Made by a program: the position numbers and the translations under genes
NCBI GenBank assembly: GCA_017882455.1
Contig: JADGPL010000005.1
Location: forward strand, 1-64,000
Origin: Solirubrobacteraceae bacterium
GTDB taxonomy: Bacteria; Actinomycetota; Thermoleophilia; Solirubrobacterales; Solirubrobacteraceae
Direction of reading: 5' to 3'
Length of the DNA: 64,000 nt
Notes under the pieces: model-generated
The model's input: the letters and a program-made list of their open reading frames with translations, nothing else
Told to the model about the DNA's origin: nothing
Databases searched by the model: none
Shown here: positions 30,828 to 38,703 of the stretch, piece by piece
Layout: every line of letters starts with the position of its first letter
Position numbering within the stretch: position 1 is the stretch's first letter

Positions 30828-31084
30828 TTGCCCAGTTCGCGCTTGCGCAGGATCTCCTCGTCCTCCAGTTCGCCGGCGAGCCTGAGCGCCTTGTCGAGGT
30901 TGACCCCCGGGAGCACGCCGAGCGGCGCCGTCGGCATCTTGAAGCGCCGTGCGGCTGGAGCAGCGCCGTTGAGACCCGCCCGCACGGCGTCATTGAGGGC
31001 GACCTTGAACGAGACGCCGCGCTCGCGCATGACCTGTTTGAGCTTCATCTCCACATCCGGGTCGAGCGTGACCGTCGTGCGCAT
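30824..31084 (-). CDS. vapB: VapB-type ribbon-helix-helix antitoxin
   Basis: 86 residues. N-terminal ribbon-helix-helix DNA-binding segment (MRTTVTLDPDVEMKLKQVM, then FKVALNDAVRAGL) and a C-terminal toxin-neutralising tail with acidic and Lys-rich stretch (ELEDEEILRKRELGK). Such pairs usually autorepress; the intergenic to lipB is only 72 bases and holds an AT-rich stretch (31085-31100) that may be the promoter/operator. Confidence 0.87.
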   Translation of the reverse strand: MRTTVTLDPDVEMKLKQVMRERGVSFKVALNDAVRAGLNGAAPAARRFKMPTAPLGVLPGVNLDKALRLAGELEDEEILRKRELGK

Positions 31085-31156
31085 TGGAGCATCATATCAT
31101 CAGTGCTCAAGCTGTCATGATGCAAGACCACTTCGACGCTAGGCTTGAGGGAGCAC

Positions 31157-31930
31157 ATGCGCAATGCGGTCCCGCACTCCGACGAGCTCTGGGTTTCCCA
31201 CTTGGGCCATGTCCCCTATTCCGACGGGATCGCGGTCCAGGAGACACTGCGCGAACGGCGCATCGCCGGCGAGCTGCCGGACCTCCTGCTGCTGCTCGAG
31301 CACCCCCCCGTCTACACCCGCGGGCGGCGCTCCGGCGCCGAGGACCTGCCGCTCGGCGAGGACTTCTACCGCGCCAAAGGCATCGACGTCGTGGACACAG
31401 ACCGCGGTGGGCGGCTCACCTACCACGGCCCCGGGCAGCTCGTGGGCTACCCGATCATGCAGATCGAGGACGTTGGGCGATACCTGCGCACGATGGAAGA
31501 CGCGATCGTGGCCGCGCTCGCCGAGGAAGCGGTGCAGGCGCGCTCCCGCCACGACGAGGGGATCGACTACACCGGGGTCTGGGTCGAGGATCGAAAGATC
31601 GCCTCGATCGGCGTGCACATCTCGCGCGGCGTCACCACCCACGGCTTCGCCGTCAACGTCGCCAACGACCTCGAGCCCTTCTCCTGGGTCGTGGCCTGCG
31701 GCCTGCCCGACGTCGCCATGACCTCGCTCGCCACCGAGCTCGCGCCCGGGCGCTCCACCGGCCTGCCCTGCTTCCGTCGTCGCATGGCCTTCCACTTCGC
31801 AAACGCCCACGGCCGCCGCCAGCGCCTCGTATCCCCCTGGCGCCTGGGCATCGGCACTGCGAACCCCTCCCCGCTCGCGGAGCGAGCGCCCATAAATCGT
31901 TCCTCGCCACGAGAGGCAGTGCCCGCGTGA
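31157..31930 (+). CDS. lipB: Octanoyl-[ACP]:protein N-octanoyltransferase LipB
   Basis: Transfers octanoyl from acyl carrier protein to lipoyl domains, first step of lipoate assembly. Motifs: LLLLEHPPVYTRGRRS, GGRLTYHGPGQLVGYPI, catalytic lysine in VEDRKIASIGVHIS, TTHGFAVNVANDL, and the catalytic cysteine in VVACGLPDVAMTSL. ATG 31157 has AGGGAG six bases upstream; an upstream TTG at 31145 is less likely. About 25 residues of C-terminal extension beyond the domain. The stop overlaps the lipA start. Confidence 0.94.
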   Translation: MRNAVPHSDELWVSHLGHVPYSDGIAVQETLRERRIAGELPDLLLLLEHPPVYTRGRRSGAEDLPLGEDFYRAKGIDVVDTDRGGRLTYHGPGQLVGYPIMQIEDVGRYLRTMEDAIVAALAEEAVQARSRHDEGIDYTGVWVEDRKIASIGVHISRGVTTHGFAVNVANDLEPFSWVVACGLPDVAMTSLATELAPGRSTGLPCFRRRMAFHFANAHGRRQRLVSPWRLGIGTANPSPLAERAPINRSSPREAVPA

Positions 31931-32904
31931 GCGCCACCAGGTCTCGCTCCAACCCGGGAGGCATGGACGTCCTGACGGTGCTCGGCTCCGACGTGCGCCC
32001 GCTGCGCGAGCGCAAGCCGCCCTGGTTCAAGGTGCCCCCGCCCGGCGGTCAGCGCTACCGCGAGCTCACCGCCCTGATCCGCGAGGAGAACCTGCACACC
32101 GTCTGCCAGGAGGCCGCCTGCCCCAACGTGGGGGAGTGCTGGGAGCGGGGCACCGCCACCTTCATGATCCTCGGCGACACCTGCACCCGCCGCTGCGGCT
32201 TCTGCAACGTCAAGACCGGCAAGCCAACCTGGAACGACCCGCTCGAGCCGGCCCGCGTGGCGCGCTCGATCGCCCGCATGGGCCTGCGCCACGCCGTCAT
32301 CACCTCCGTCGACCGCGACGACCTGCCCGACAAGGGCGCCTCGGCCTTCGTCGGCGTCATCCGCCAGGTTCGCCGCCAGGCCCCCGACTGCCAGATCGAG
32401 GTGCTCACTCCCGACTTCCAGGGACAGGAGATGCCGCTCGCCAAGGTCATCGCCGAGCGGCCCGACGTCTTCAACCACAACGTCGAGGTCGTCCCCCGCC
32501 TGTATCCCATCGCCCGCCGCGGGTCGCGCTTCGAGCGCTCCTGCCGCGTCCTGCGCGTCGCCGGCGAGCTCGGCGAAGGCGAGGTGGTCACCAAGTCCGG
32601 GTTGATGGTCGGGCTCGGCGAGACCCATGAGGAGATGGTCGAGACCTTCGGCTCGCTGCGTGAGAGCGGCGTGCAGGTGCTCACCGTCGGCCAGTACCTG
32701 CGCCCTTCCGAGCGCCACCTCCCCGTCGTGCGCTACTGGCACCCCGACGAGTTCGCCGCGCTGGAGACGGCCGCATATGGGCTCGGCTTCGACCACGTCG
32801 CAGCCGGTCCCCTCGTGCGCTCCTCCTATCACGCCGACCAGCACGTTGGGTGGGCGGGCATGCCAAAACAGGCCGGCATCGGCCCCCTGGCGGCGCGGGC
32901 ATAG
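31927..32904 (+). CDS. lipA: Lipoyl synthase LipA
   Basis: Radical SAM enzyme inserting two sulfurs into octanoyl lipoyl domains. The auxiliary cluster motif C60-x4-C65-x5-C71 and the radical SAM motif C86-x3-C90-x2-C93 (CTRRCGFC) are intact, as is the C-terminal RSSYHAD whose Ser ligates the auxiliary cluster. GTG 31927, overlapping the lipB stop (GTGA), is chosen; ATG 31963 is an alternative giving 12 fewer residues. LipB and LipA directly serve the E2 encoded upstream. Confidence 0.95.
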   Translation: MSATRSRSNPGGMDVLTVLGSDVRPLRERKPPWFKVPPPGGQRYRELTALIREENLHTVCQEAACPNVGECWERGTATFMILGDTCTRRCGFCNVKTGKPTWNDPLEPARVARSIARMGLRHAVITSVDRDDLPDKGASAFVGVIRQVRRQAPDCQIEVLTPDFQGQEMPLAKVIAERPDVFNHNVEVVPRLYPIARRGSRFERSCRVLRVAGELGEGEVVTKSGLMVGLGETHEEMVETFGSLRESGVQVLTVGQYLRPSERHLPVVRYWHPDEFAALETAAYGLGFDHVAAGPLVRSSYHADQHVGWAGMPKQAGIGPLAARA

Positions 32905-32944
32905 GCCGGGTCGCACCCCCGAGGAGAGCGCCCTCGAGGAGGCG

Positions 32945-32976
32945 ACTCGCGCGCGCGCGTGCGTCCGCGCGCGAGT
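32945..32976. repeat. Intergenic GACTCGCGC-type hairpin after lipA
   Basis: ACTCGCGCGC (32945-32954) and GCGCGCGAGT (32967-32976) form a perfect 10-bp stem with a 12-nt GC-rich loop, 40 bases past lipA. No T-run follows. It shares its arms with the palindromes at 10409-10444 and 21575-21600, so it may be a dispersed repeat as well as a possible terminator. Confidence 0.55.
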
Positions 32977-33074
32977 GGTCCCCTTGCGATCAACACACCA
33001 ACCGCACCCCAGTCCCCGGTGAGAGCACGGGGGATAGGCTCTGAACCACCCCCGCCCGCTGCGGGCCCGCAGCG

Positions 33075-33896
33075 ATGTTCCCGCTCAAAGACAACATCCC
33101 GCTCGCGCGGTTCCCGCTCGTCACGGTCGCCCTCGTGGCGATCAACGTGATCGCCTACCTGCTCGAGATCCGCCACGGCGGCAGCTTCTTCGGAGGTCCC
33201 GCCGACAGCGTGGCCGTGCACTACGGCGCCATCCCCTACGAGCTCACCCACCCGGGCAAGCACTGCGAGCTCGTCTCCGTCCAGACGCTCGAAGGCGTGG
33301 GGCGCAGCGTCGCCTGCCAGCCTGTGCCCTTCAGGGTAGGCCAGCCGGGCGTCCTCGGCAGCCCCGGCGCCCAGCCCGCCACCTGGGAGACCGCCTTCAC
33401 CTCCATGTTCCTGCACGGGAGCTTCCTGCACATCTTCGGGAACATGCTCTTCCTGGCCATCTTCGGGCCGACCGTCGAGGACGCCATGAGCCGCCCCCGC
33501 TATCTGGCCTTCTACCTGCTCGGTGGGCTCGTGGCGCTCGGCGCCCAGGTGCTCGTCGACCCGAGCTCCACCGGCCCCACGCTCGGCGCCTCCGGCGCGA
33601 TCGCCGGGGTGCTCGGCGGCTATCTGCTGCTGTATCCCCGGGCCCGCGTCCTGAGCCTCGTCTTCATCGTCTTCTTCGTCACGATCATCGAGGTCCCCGC
33701 GGTCTTCCTGCTCGGCTTCTGGTTCCTCGAGCAGCTCTACTTCGGCCTCGCCGGCCTGGACAGGGTGGGCGGGATCGGATCGAGCGGCGAAGGCGTCGCC
33801 TACTTCGCACACATCGGCGGCTTCGCCTTCGGGCTGCTCGCCATCAGGCTGTTCGCCCTCCGACGCGCCAATCGGCCGCGGCTGCCTGTGTACTAG
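33075..33896 (+). CDS. Rhomboid-family intramembrane serine protease
   Basis: Polytopic membrane protease, 273 residues with six to seven helices. Catalytic dyad S173 in LGASGAIAGVLGG and H246 in YFAHIGGFAFG, plus the HGSFLHIFGNMLFL element of helix 2 with its His and Asn. A loop of about 60 residues between TM1 and TM2 (40-105) with Cys64 and Cys81 probably faces outside. Start ATG 33075, first of a cluster with a small membrane protein and a D,D-carboxypeptidase; substrates unknown. Confidence 0.92.
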   Translation: MFPLKDNIPLARFPLVTVALVAINVIAYLLEIRHGGSFFGGPADSVAVHYGAIPYELTHPGKHCELVSVQTLEGVGRSVACQPVPFRVGQPGVLGSPGAQPATWETAFTSMFLHGSFLHIFGNMLFLAIFGPTVEDAMSRPRYLAFYLLGGLVALGAQVLVDPSSTGPTLGASGAIAGVLGGYLLLYPRARVLSLVFIVFFVTIIEVPAVFLLGFWFLEQLYFGLAGLDRVGGIGSSGEGVAYFAHIGGFAFGLLAIRLFALRRANRPRLPVY

Positions 33897-33927
33897 GCGC
33901 CATGGACCGGAAAGCCAGGAGATCTGC

Positions 33928-34101
33928 GTGACGCGCCTGTTCGTGCTGTGCCTCGCCCTGGTGTTCATCGCCGGCTTCGGCTACCTCACCTTCCGCGCGA
34001 TCGCCGAACAGGGCGTTACAGTCGCAGGAGCACTCTCCGTGTTCATCCTCGTGATGCTCGCCGTGGGCATCATCGGCGCGCTTCGAAACCCACCCCGATG
34101 A
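33928..34101 (+). CDS. Small two-helix membrane protein
   Basis: 57 residues, GTG start with AGGAG seven bases upstream. Two hydrophobic segments (about 4-24 and 32-52: LFVLCLALVFIAGFGYLTF and VAGALSVFILVMLAVGIIG) and a short basic tail. The stop overlaps the ATG of the D,D-carboxypeptidase gene (ATGA), so translation is likely coupled. Too small for a family call; the ribosome site and overlap support it as real. Confidence 0.72.
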   Translation: MTRLFVLCLALVFIAGFGYLTFRAIAEQGVTVAGALSVFILVMLAVGIIGALRNPPR

Positions 34102-35186
34102 GCAACTCGCCCTTCCTGACACCCACCCAGAGCCGCGCCCGGCGGGCTCTGGCCGCCAAGCGCCGCCGCAGCCGCCAGCTCACCGCCCTCGCCCTGCTCG
34201 CCCTGGCGGTGCTCATCGCCGGCGGCGTGCTGGCGCTGACCAGCCGCTCCAAGAGCAGCGCCCATGGCTCCTCACGCCGGGTCGTTGCGCATACCGCCGT
34301 CAAGGCCCCGCCGGCGCCCGCCCTCTCCATCTATGGCCTGCCGCTCGCCAAGCCCGCCCTGGCGCTCACAGGCATCGCCGATCCGGCGCGCGACCCGATC
34401 CAGCTCAGCTTCCACCACCCGCCCAGGGCCGGGCTGCTGTTCAACCTCGACACCGGGCAGGTCCTGTGGGAGCTCGATCCCCACATGCGCGTTCCTGTCG
34501 CCAGCCTGACCAAGATGATGACCGCCCTGATCACCGTCAAATCCGCGCCGCCGGCCGCACCCGTGCTCGTGACCAGGCAGGCCGTCGACTCGAATGGCTC
34601 CAAGGTCGGCGTGCTGCCCCTCGGTAGGCACGTGCTCCTCGAGACCATGCTCTACGGCCTGCTTCTGCCCTCCGGCAACGACGCCGCGGTCGCCCTCGCC
34701 CAGCACGTCTCCGGAAGCGTCAACGCCTTCGTCAGGCAGATGAACGCCGAAGCCGCCGGGCTGGGGATGGGCTGCACCCGCTACTCCTCTCCCTCCGGCT
34801 ACTACGACTCCGGCAACTTCTCCTGCGCGGCCGACCTCGCCGAGCTCGCCCGCGCCGACCTCGCCCAGCCGCGCATCGCGCGCGTGACCCACACCTACTC
34901 CGCCGTGCTGCCCTTCCCGATCAAGGGCGGCAAGCTCTACCTCTACAACAACAACCCGCTGCTCATCTACCGCTACCCGGGGACCACCGGGCTGAAGACC
35001 GGCTACACCGAAGCCGCCGGGCGCTGCCTGGTCGCCACCGCCGAACGCCACGGCGTGCGCCTGGGGGTCGTGATCCTCGACTCCACCGCCCCTGGCACCG
35101 AGGCCAAACAGCTGCTCGACCGCGGCTTCCATGACGTCTACCACCTGCCCCAGGTGCCCGAGACGCCAATGCCCGCGGGCGCCTGA
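34098..35186 (+). CDS. D-alanyl-D-alanine carboxypeptidase (PBP5-type)
   Basis: Serine peptidase (S11 family) trimming peptidoglycan stem peptides outside the membrane. 362 residues: basic N-terminus with an uncleaved-looking membrane anchor (about 28-48), then the penicillin-binding domain with S136-x-x-K139 (ASLTKM), S192-x-N194 (PSGND) and KTG near 298 (LKTGYTEAAG). The PBP5 C-terminal beta domain is absent. Coupled to the preceding two-helix protein, which may assist it. Confidence 0.92.
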   Translation: MSNSPFLTPTQSRARRALAAKRRRSRQLTALALLALAVLIAGGVLALTSRSKSSAHGSSRRVVAHTAVKAPPAPALSIYGLPLAKPALALTGIADPARDPIQLSFHHPPRAGLLFNLDTGQVLWELDPHMRVPVASLTKMMTALITVKSAPPAAPVLVTRQAVDSNGSKVGVLPLGRHVLLETMLYGLLLPSGNDAAVALAQHVSGSVNAFVRQMNAEAAGLGMGCTRYSSPSGYYDSGNFSCAADLAELARADLAQPRIARVTHTYSAVLPFPIKGGKLYLYNNNPLLIYRYPGTTGLKTGYTEAAGRCLVATAERHGVRLGVVILDSTAPGTEAKQLLDRGFHDVYHLPQVPETPMPAGA

Positions 35187-35243
35187 GCGGCCAGCTCCGC
35201 GCGCTCGCCCGGCTTGGGGTACCGTTCCCCCCCTTACAAGGAT

Positions 35244-35257
35244 TGACTGGCCAGTCA
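35244..35257. promoter_or_regulatory. TGACTGGCCAGTCA palindrome before acyl-CoA dehydrogenases
   Basis: Perfect 14-bp palindrome 15 bases upstream of the GTG start of the first acyl-CoA dehydrogenase, between it and a Shine-Dalgarno (AAAGGAGA). Size and symmetry suit a TetR-family operator, common in front of acyl-CoA dehydrogenase genes; the regulator is not in the window. Confidence 0.55.
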
Positions 35258-35272
35258 GCCAAAGGAGAAGCC

Positions 35273-36490
35273 GTGGATCTCGACGACACACCGGAGCAGG
35301 CCGCCTTCCGCGCACAGGCGCGAGGCTGGCTGGAGGAGCACTCATCCGAAGCGCCCGTCCTCACAGGACCGGGAGCGCTGCAGGACGAGGCGGAGATCTT
35401 GGCCGCCCGCCGCGCCTGGCAGGGCAAGCTCGCCGAGGCAGGCCTCGCGGGAGTGACCTGGCCCAAGGAGTACGGCGGCCAGGGCCTCGGCCCGATCGAG
35501 CAGGTGCTCTCCAACCAGGAGATCGGCCGCGCCAAAGTGCCGGGGATCCTCGACGCGATCGGCGTCGGCATGCTCGGCCCCACGATCATCGCCCACGGCT
35601 CCGAGGAGCAGAAGACGCGCTATCTCGGCGCGATGCTCCACGGCGATGAGGTCTGGTGCCAGCTCTTCTCCGAGCCCGCCGCCGGCTCCGATCTCGCCGC
35701 CGTGCAGACCCGCGCCCGCCTCCAGGACGATGGCAGCTGGCGCCTCACCGGCCAGAAGGTGTGGACGACCAACGCCCAGTTCGCCTCCTACGGGCTGCTC
35801 CTGGCTCGCACCGACGCCGACGTGCCCAAGCACAAGGGCCTGACCATGTTCGTCGTGCCGATGGACGCCGAGGGCGTCACCATCCGCGGGCTGCGCCAGA
35901 TCTCCGGAGAGGCCGAGTTCAACGAGGTCTTCTTCGATGACGTCTCAGTCGGAGCCGACGCTGTCGTGGGCGGAGTCGGAAACGGCTGGGGCACCGCCCT
36001 GACCACGCTGATGTTCGAGCGCGTAACCATCGGCCTCGGCGGCGAGGGCCTCGGCTACAACTCCACCCGCTTCGCCGGCGCCATCGCCGCCGACCCCGAC
36101 GCCCGGCGCAACCCCGAGGTGCGCCACCAGCTCGGCGAGATCGCCAGCGAGCTGCTCGCCGTGCGCTTCACCGGCTACCGCACCCTGACGGCCCTGCAGA
36201 AAGGCCAGATCCCCGGCCCCGAGGCCGGCCTGGCCAAGGTCACGATCGTCAGCGGCGCCATCAAGGCCGGCGATCTGATCGCCGACGTGGTCGGCCCCGA
36301 CGCCCTGCTCGAGGACAGCGAGTGGGCCTACATGATCTCCTTCCTGCCCGGCCTGAAGTCCGCCGGCGGGACCGAGGAGATCCTCCGCAACACGATCGGC
36401 GAGCGCGTGCTCGGGCTGCCCCCCGAGCCACGGCTCGACAAGGGCATCCCGTTCTCCGAGCTGCGTTCAAAGGAAGGGGCGCCAGCATGA
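35273..36490 (+). CDS. Acyl-CoA dehydrogenase family protein (first of pair)
   Basis: FAD-dependent acyl-CoA dehydrogenase, 405 residues. WPKEYGGQGLGPIEQ (N domain), CQLFSEPAAGSDLAAVQTRA (FAD/substrate loop), GQKVWTTNAQFASYGLLLART, and the C-terminal SAGGTEEILRNTIGERVLGLP are all diagnostic. GTG 35273 is chosen because AAAGGAGA lies just before it. The stop overlaps the next ACAD (ATGA). Paired ACAD genes of this type often encode heteromeric FadE complexes acting on steroid or branched acyl-CoA side chains in actinobacteria, so an alpha2-beta2 enzyme is likely. Confidence 0.93.
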   Translation: MDLDDTPEQAAFRAQARGWLEEHSSEAPVLTGPGALQDEAEILAARRAWQGKLAEAGLAGVTWPKEYGGQGLGPIEQVLSNQEIGRAKVPGILDAIGVGMLGPTIIAHGSEEQKTRYLGAMLHGDEVWCQLFSEPAAGSDLAAVQTRARLQDDGSWRLTGQKVWTTNAQFASYGLLLARTDADVPKHKGLTMFVVPMDAEGVTIRGLRQISGEAEFNEVFFDDVSVGADAVVGGVGNGWGTALTTLMFERVTIGLGGEGLGYNSTRFAGAIAADPDARRNPEVRHQLGEIASELLAVRFTGYRTLTALQKGQIPGPEAGLAKVTIVSGAIKAGDLIADVVGPDALLEDSEWAYMISFLPGLKSAGGTEEILRNTIGERVLGLPPEPRLDKGIPFSELRSKEGAPA

Positions 36491-37656
36491 ACCTCGCACT
36501 CTCAGACGAGCAGGTCTTCCTGCGGGAGGCCGCCCGCGGGGCGCTCTCGCGCTTCAAGACGCTCGAGGCAGCCCGCGAGGCGCTCGATACCCCACAAGGG
36601 GGCACAGGCGGCAACGCCAGCGCCCTGCCCGACCTGTGGCCCACCGCCAGGGAGGCCGGCTGGCCCGGCCTGCTGATCTCCGAGGAGCACGGCGGCGCGG
36701 GCCTCGACGCCTTCGACGCGATGCTCGTGCTCAGCGAGTGCGGGCGCGTGATCGCCTCCATCCAGCTGCTCGGGCATCTCCCCGCTACAGCGATCCTGAA
36801 TGACGGGGTGGGTGGGAACGGTTCTGCCCCAATGCTCGAGGAGCTCGCCACCGGCGAGAAGCGAGCCGCCTACCTGCCCGCCTGCCCACCCGACGACCTC
36901 GCCGACGACTGGAGCGTCGATCCCGCCCACGGGCTCGCCCGCCCGTCCGCACCGCGGGTGAGTGAGGCCGACGGCCAGGCGCGCGTCAGCGGCGAGCTCG
37001 CCTTCGTCCCCGACGCCCCCGGCGCCGACCTGCTCGTGGGCGTGGCCCTGCTGGATGGTCGCCCCGTCGGCGTCGCCATCGAGGGAAGCGCCGCAGGCGT
37101 CTCCATCGAAGCCGTCACGCGCTACGACTCCACCCGCTCACTCGGTCACGTCTCGCTGAAGGAGGCCCCCGCCACGATCCTCGACACACCCGTCGAGGCC
37201 CTCGCCGGCGCCTGGCATCTCGCGCAGTCGCTGATCGCGGCCGAGTCCCTCGGCAGTGTCGAGACCGCGCTCGACGTCTCAGTGGCCTACGCCAAGGAGC
37301 GCTTCACCTTCGGGCGCGCCATCGGCTCCTACCAGGCCGTCAAGCACAGTCTCACCGAGGTCCTGCGCCAGCTCGAGAACGGGCGCTCGCTGCTCTACTA
37401 CGCCGGCTGGGCGCGAACGGGAGGGCCGGACGAGTTCCCGCTCGCAGCCAGCGCCGCGCGCTCCGTCGCCGGGCGCGCGCTCGACACGGCCGCCCGCACG
37501 ATGATCTCCGTCCACGGCGGCATCGGCGCCACGTGGGAGCACGACGCGCCGCTCTACTTCCGCCGGGCGCAGCTCTCGCGTCGGCTGCTCGGGGGAACCG
37601 GGCGGGCCACCGACCGGGTGGCCGGGGAGCTGATCGCGCAGGCGGACGCGGCTTAG
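36487..37656 (+). CDS. Acyl-CoA dehydrogenase family protein (second of pair)
   Basis: Partner-type acyl-CoA dehydrogenase, 389 residues, translationally coupled to the previous one. Recognisable: LSDEQVFLREAARGAL at the start, GWPGLLISEEHGGAGLDAFD, YAKERFTFGRAIGSYQAVKHSLTEVL and the C-terminal SVHGGIGATWEHDAPLYFRRA. Two Gly-rich insertions are odd: TPQGGTGGN (35-43, shares an 18-bp repeat with lpdA) and DGVGGNGSAP (about 105-114). The catalytic Glu is not obvious to me, which fits the non-catalytic partner of heteromeric FadE enzymes. Its stop overlaps the facing gene by four bases. Confidence 0.9.
   Translation: MNLALSDEQVFLREAARGALSRFKTLEAAREALDTPQGGTGGNASALPDLWPTAREAGWPGLLISEEHGGAGLDAFDAMLVLSECGRVIASIQLLGHLPATAILNDGVGGNGSAPMLEELATGEKRAAYLPACPPDDLADDWSVDPAHGLARPSAPRVSEADGQARVSGELAFVPDAPGADLLVGVALLDGRPVGVAIEGSAAGVSIEAVTRYDSTRSLGHVSLKEAPATILDTPVEALAGAWHLAQSLIAAESLGSVETALDVSVAYAKERFTFGRAIGSYQAVKHSLTEVLRQLENGRSLLYYAGWARTGGPDEFPLAASAARSVAGRALDTAARTMISVHGGIGATWEHDAPLYFRRAQLSRRLLGGTGRATDRVAGELIAQADAA
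36589..36606 (+). repeat. In-frame 18-bp repeat, copy 2 (acyl-CoA dehydrogenase)
   Basis: Identical to 24335-24352 and translated in the same frame as TPQGGT. It sits in a loop between the first two helices of the acyl-CoA dehydrogenase, where family members have shorter spacing. Confidence 0.6.
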
Positions 37657-38648
37657 CGCCTGGCTCGTGCCGCGCTCGCCTTCGGCCTGGCGGCCGGTGC
37701 GGCTTCGATCAACGCAGCCAGCACCGGTGCCCCGTAGGCCGCGTGAACCGCTTCCACGAGCGAGGCGTCAGTGGCGCAGTTGATGCAGAAGCCATGCTGT
37801 GACCAGCCGATCGCCCGCGCCAGCACCTGATCGGCGTAGGTCACGCCGGTGACATCGTGGCCGTAGTAGTCGTAGGCCGCGCCCCAAGCCGAGCCGTCGA
37901 GCGCGTACCCGGCGCCGTCGGCCGAGAGCAGGTGGGCGGCGGCCATGATCGCGTCGAAGTCGTCGTAGATCGACGGATGCACCCTGGTCATGTGGTCGTA
38001 GGCCGCGGGACGGCGGCTGTAGCGGTAGGAGTCGCTGACGAGGTTCCAGGTCGTGACGGGCCCATTGGTTACGTTGAACTGCATCGGCCCACCGCAGCAG
38101 TGGGCGAAGTTGAGGCCGTGATACGTGCTGGGGGCGGTCGAGAACGCGCTCTCCTGCATGTGGATGGAGGCCAGCAGCAGCCAGTTGACCCCAAAGGTGC
38201 TCTGCGCGGTGGCGTAGATCGGGTAGAAGCCTTCCATCCAGCGTCTCGCAATGTGCGTCTGGGTGGCCGCCGCGAAGCGTCTGGCGTCGAGGCTCTGTTG
38301 GCCGGCCGAGGGACGGGCGAGGATCCGCGCCGGCTGCTGCTGCGCGGCGGCGCTCGCGGTGGCAGCGGGCGTGGGCGTCGCGACCGACACCACCACCGGG
38401 GGCGGCGCCGTCATCGTGGTGCTGCCCACGAGCCCGCTGAGCACGGCCACGAGCACGACCACGCCGATCAGGCCGGTGGAGCCTGCCAGCAGCCACGCCC
38501 GTCGTTCGGAGGCGGGCGCCGGGAGGTGCGCGAACGGCGGCGAGGCAGGCGCAGGCGCGCCGGGTCGCTCGTCCGGGAACGCCGGGGGTGCTTGCTCAGG
38601 GTGGGTCACGGGCCGATACAACCGTACCGTGGCCGCCGTCCCGCTCAA
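37653..38648 (-). CDS. Membrane-anchored lytic-transglycosylase-like protein
   Basis: 331 residues: Pro-rich cytoplasmic part (1-48), one membrane helix (about 52-76), Thr/Ala/Pro linker, then an extracellular domain (about 120-300). The domain contains VNWLLLASIHMQESAFS, matching the SLT catalytic Glu region, followed by CCGGPMQFNVT (the G-x-M-Q element) and repeated aromatic residues. Three cysteine pairs (CC, CINC) may form disulfides. Probably cleaves peptidoglycan or related glycan; the exact family is inferred from the E...GPMQ pattern only. Confidence 0.72.
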   Translation of the reverse strand: MSGTAATVRLYRPVTHPEQAPPAFPDERPGAPAPASPPFAHLPAPASERRAWLLAGSTGLIGVVVLVAVLSGLVGSTTMTAPPPVVVSVATPTPAATASAAAQQQPARILARPSAGQQSLDARRFAAATQTHIARRWMEGFYPIYATAQSTFGVNWLLLASIHMQESAFSTAPSTYHGLNFAHCCGGPMQFNVTNGPVTTWNLVSDSYRYSRRPAAYDHMTRVHPSIYDDFDAIMAAAHLLSADGAGYALDGSAWGAAYDYYGHDVTGVTYADQVLARAIGWSQHGFCINCATDASLVEAVHAAYGAPVLAALIEAAPAARPKASAARARR

Positions 38649-38703
38649 TCATCAACTCGTGTGCTCACCGCGACCAAGTGCCCGCGAGCGGGTTACAGCC
38701 CGC

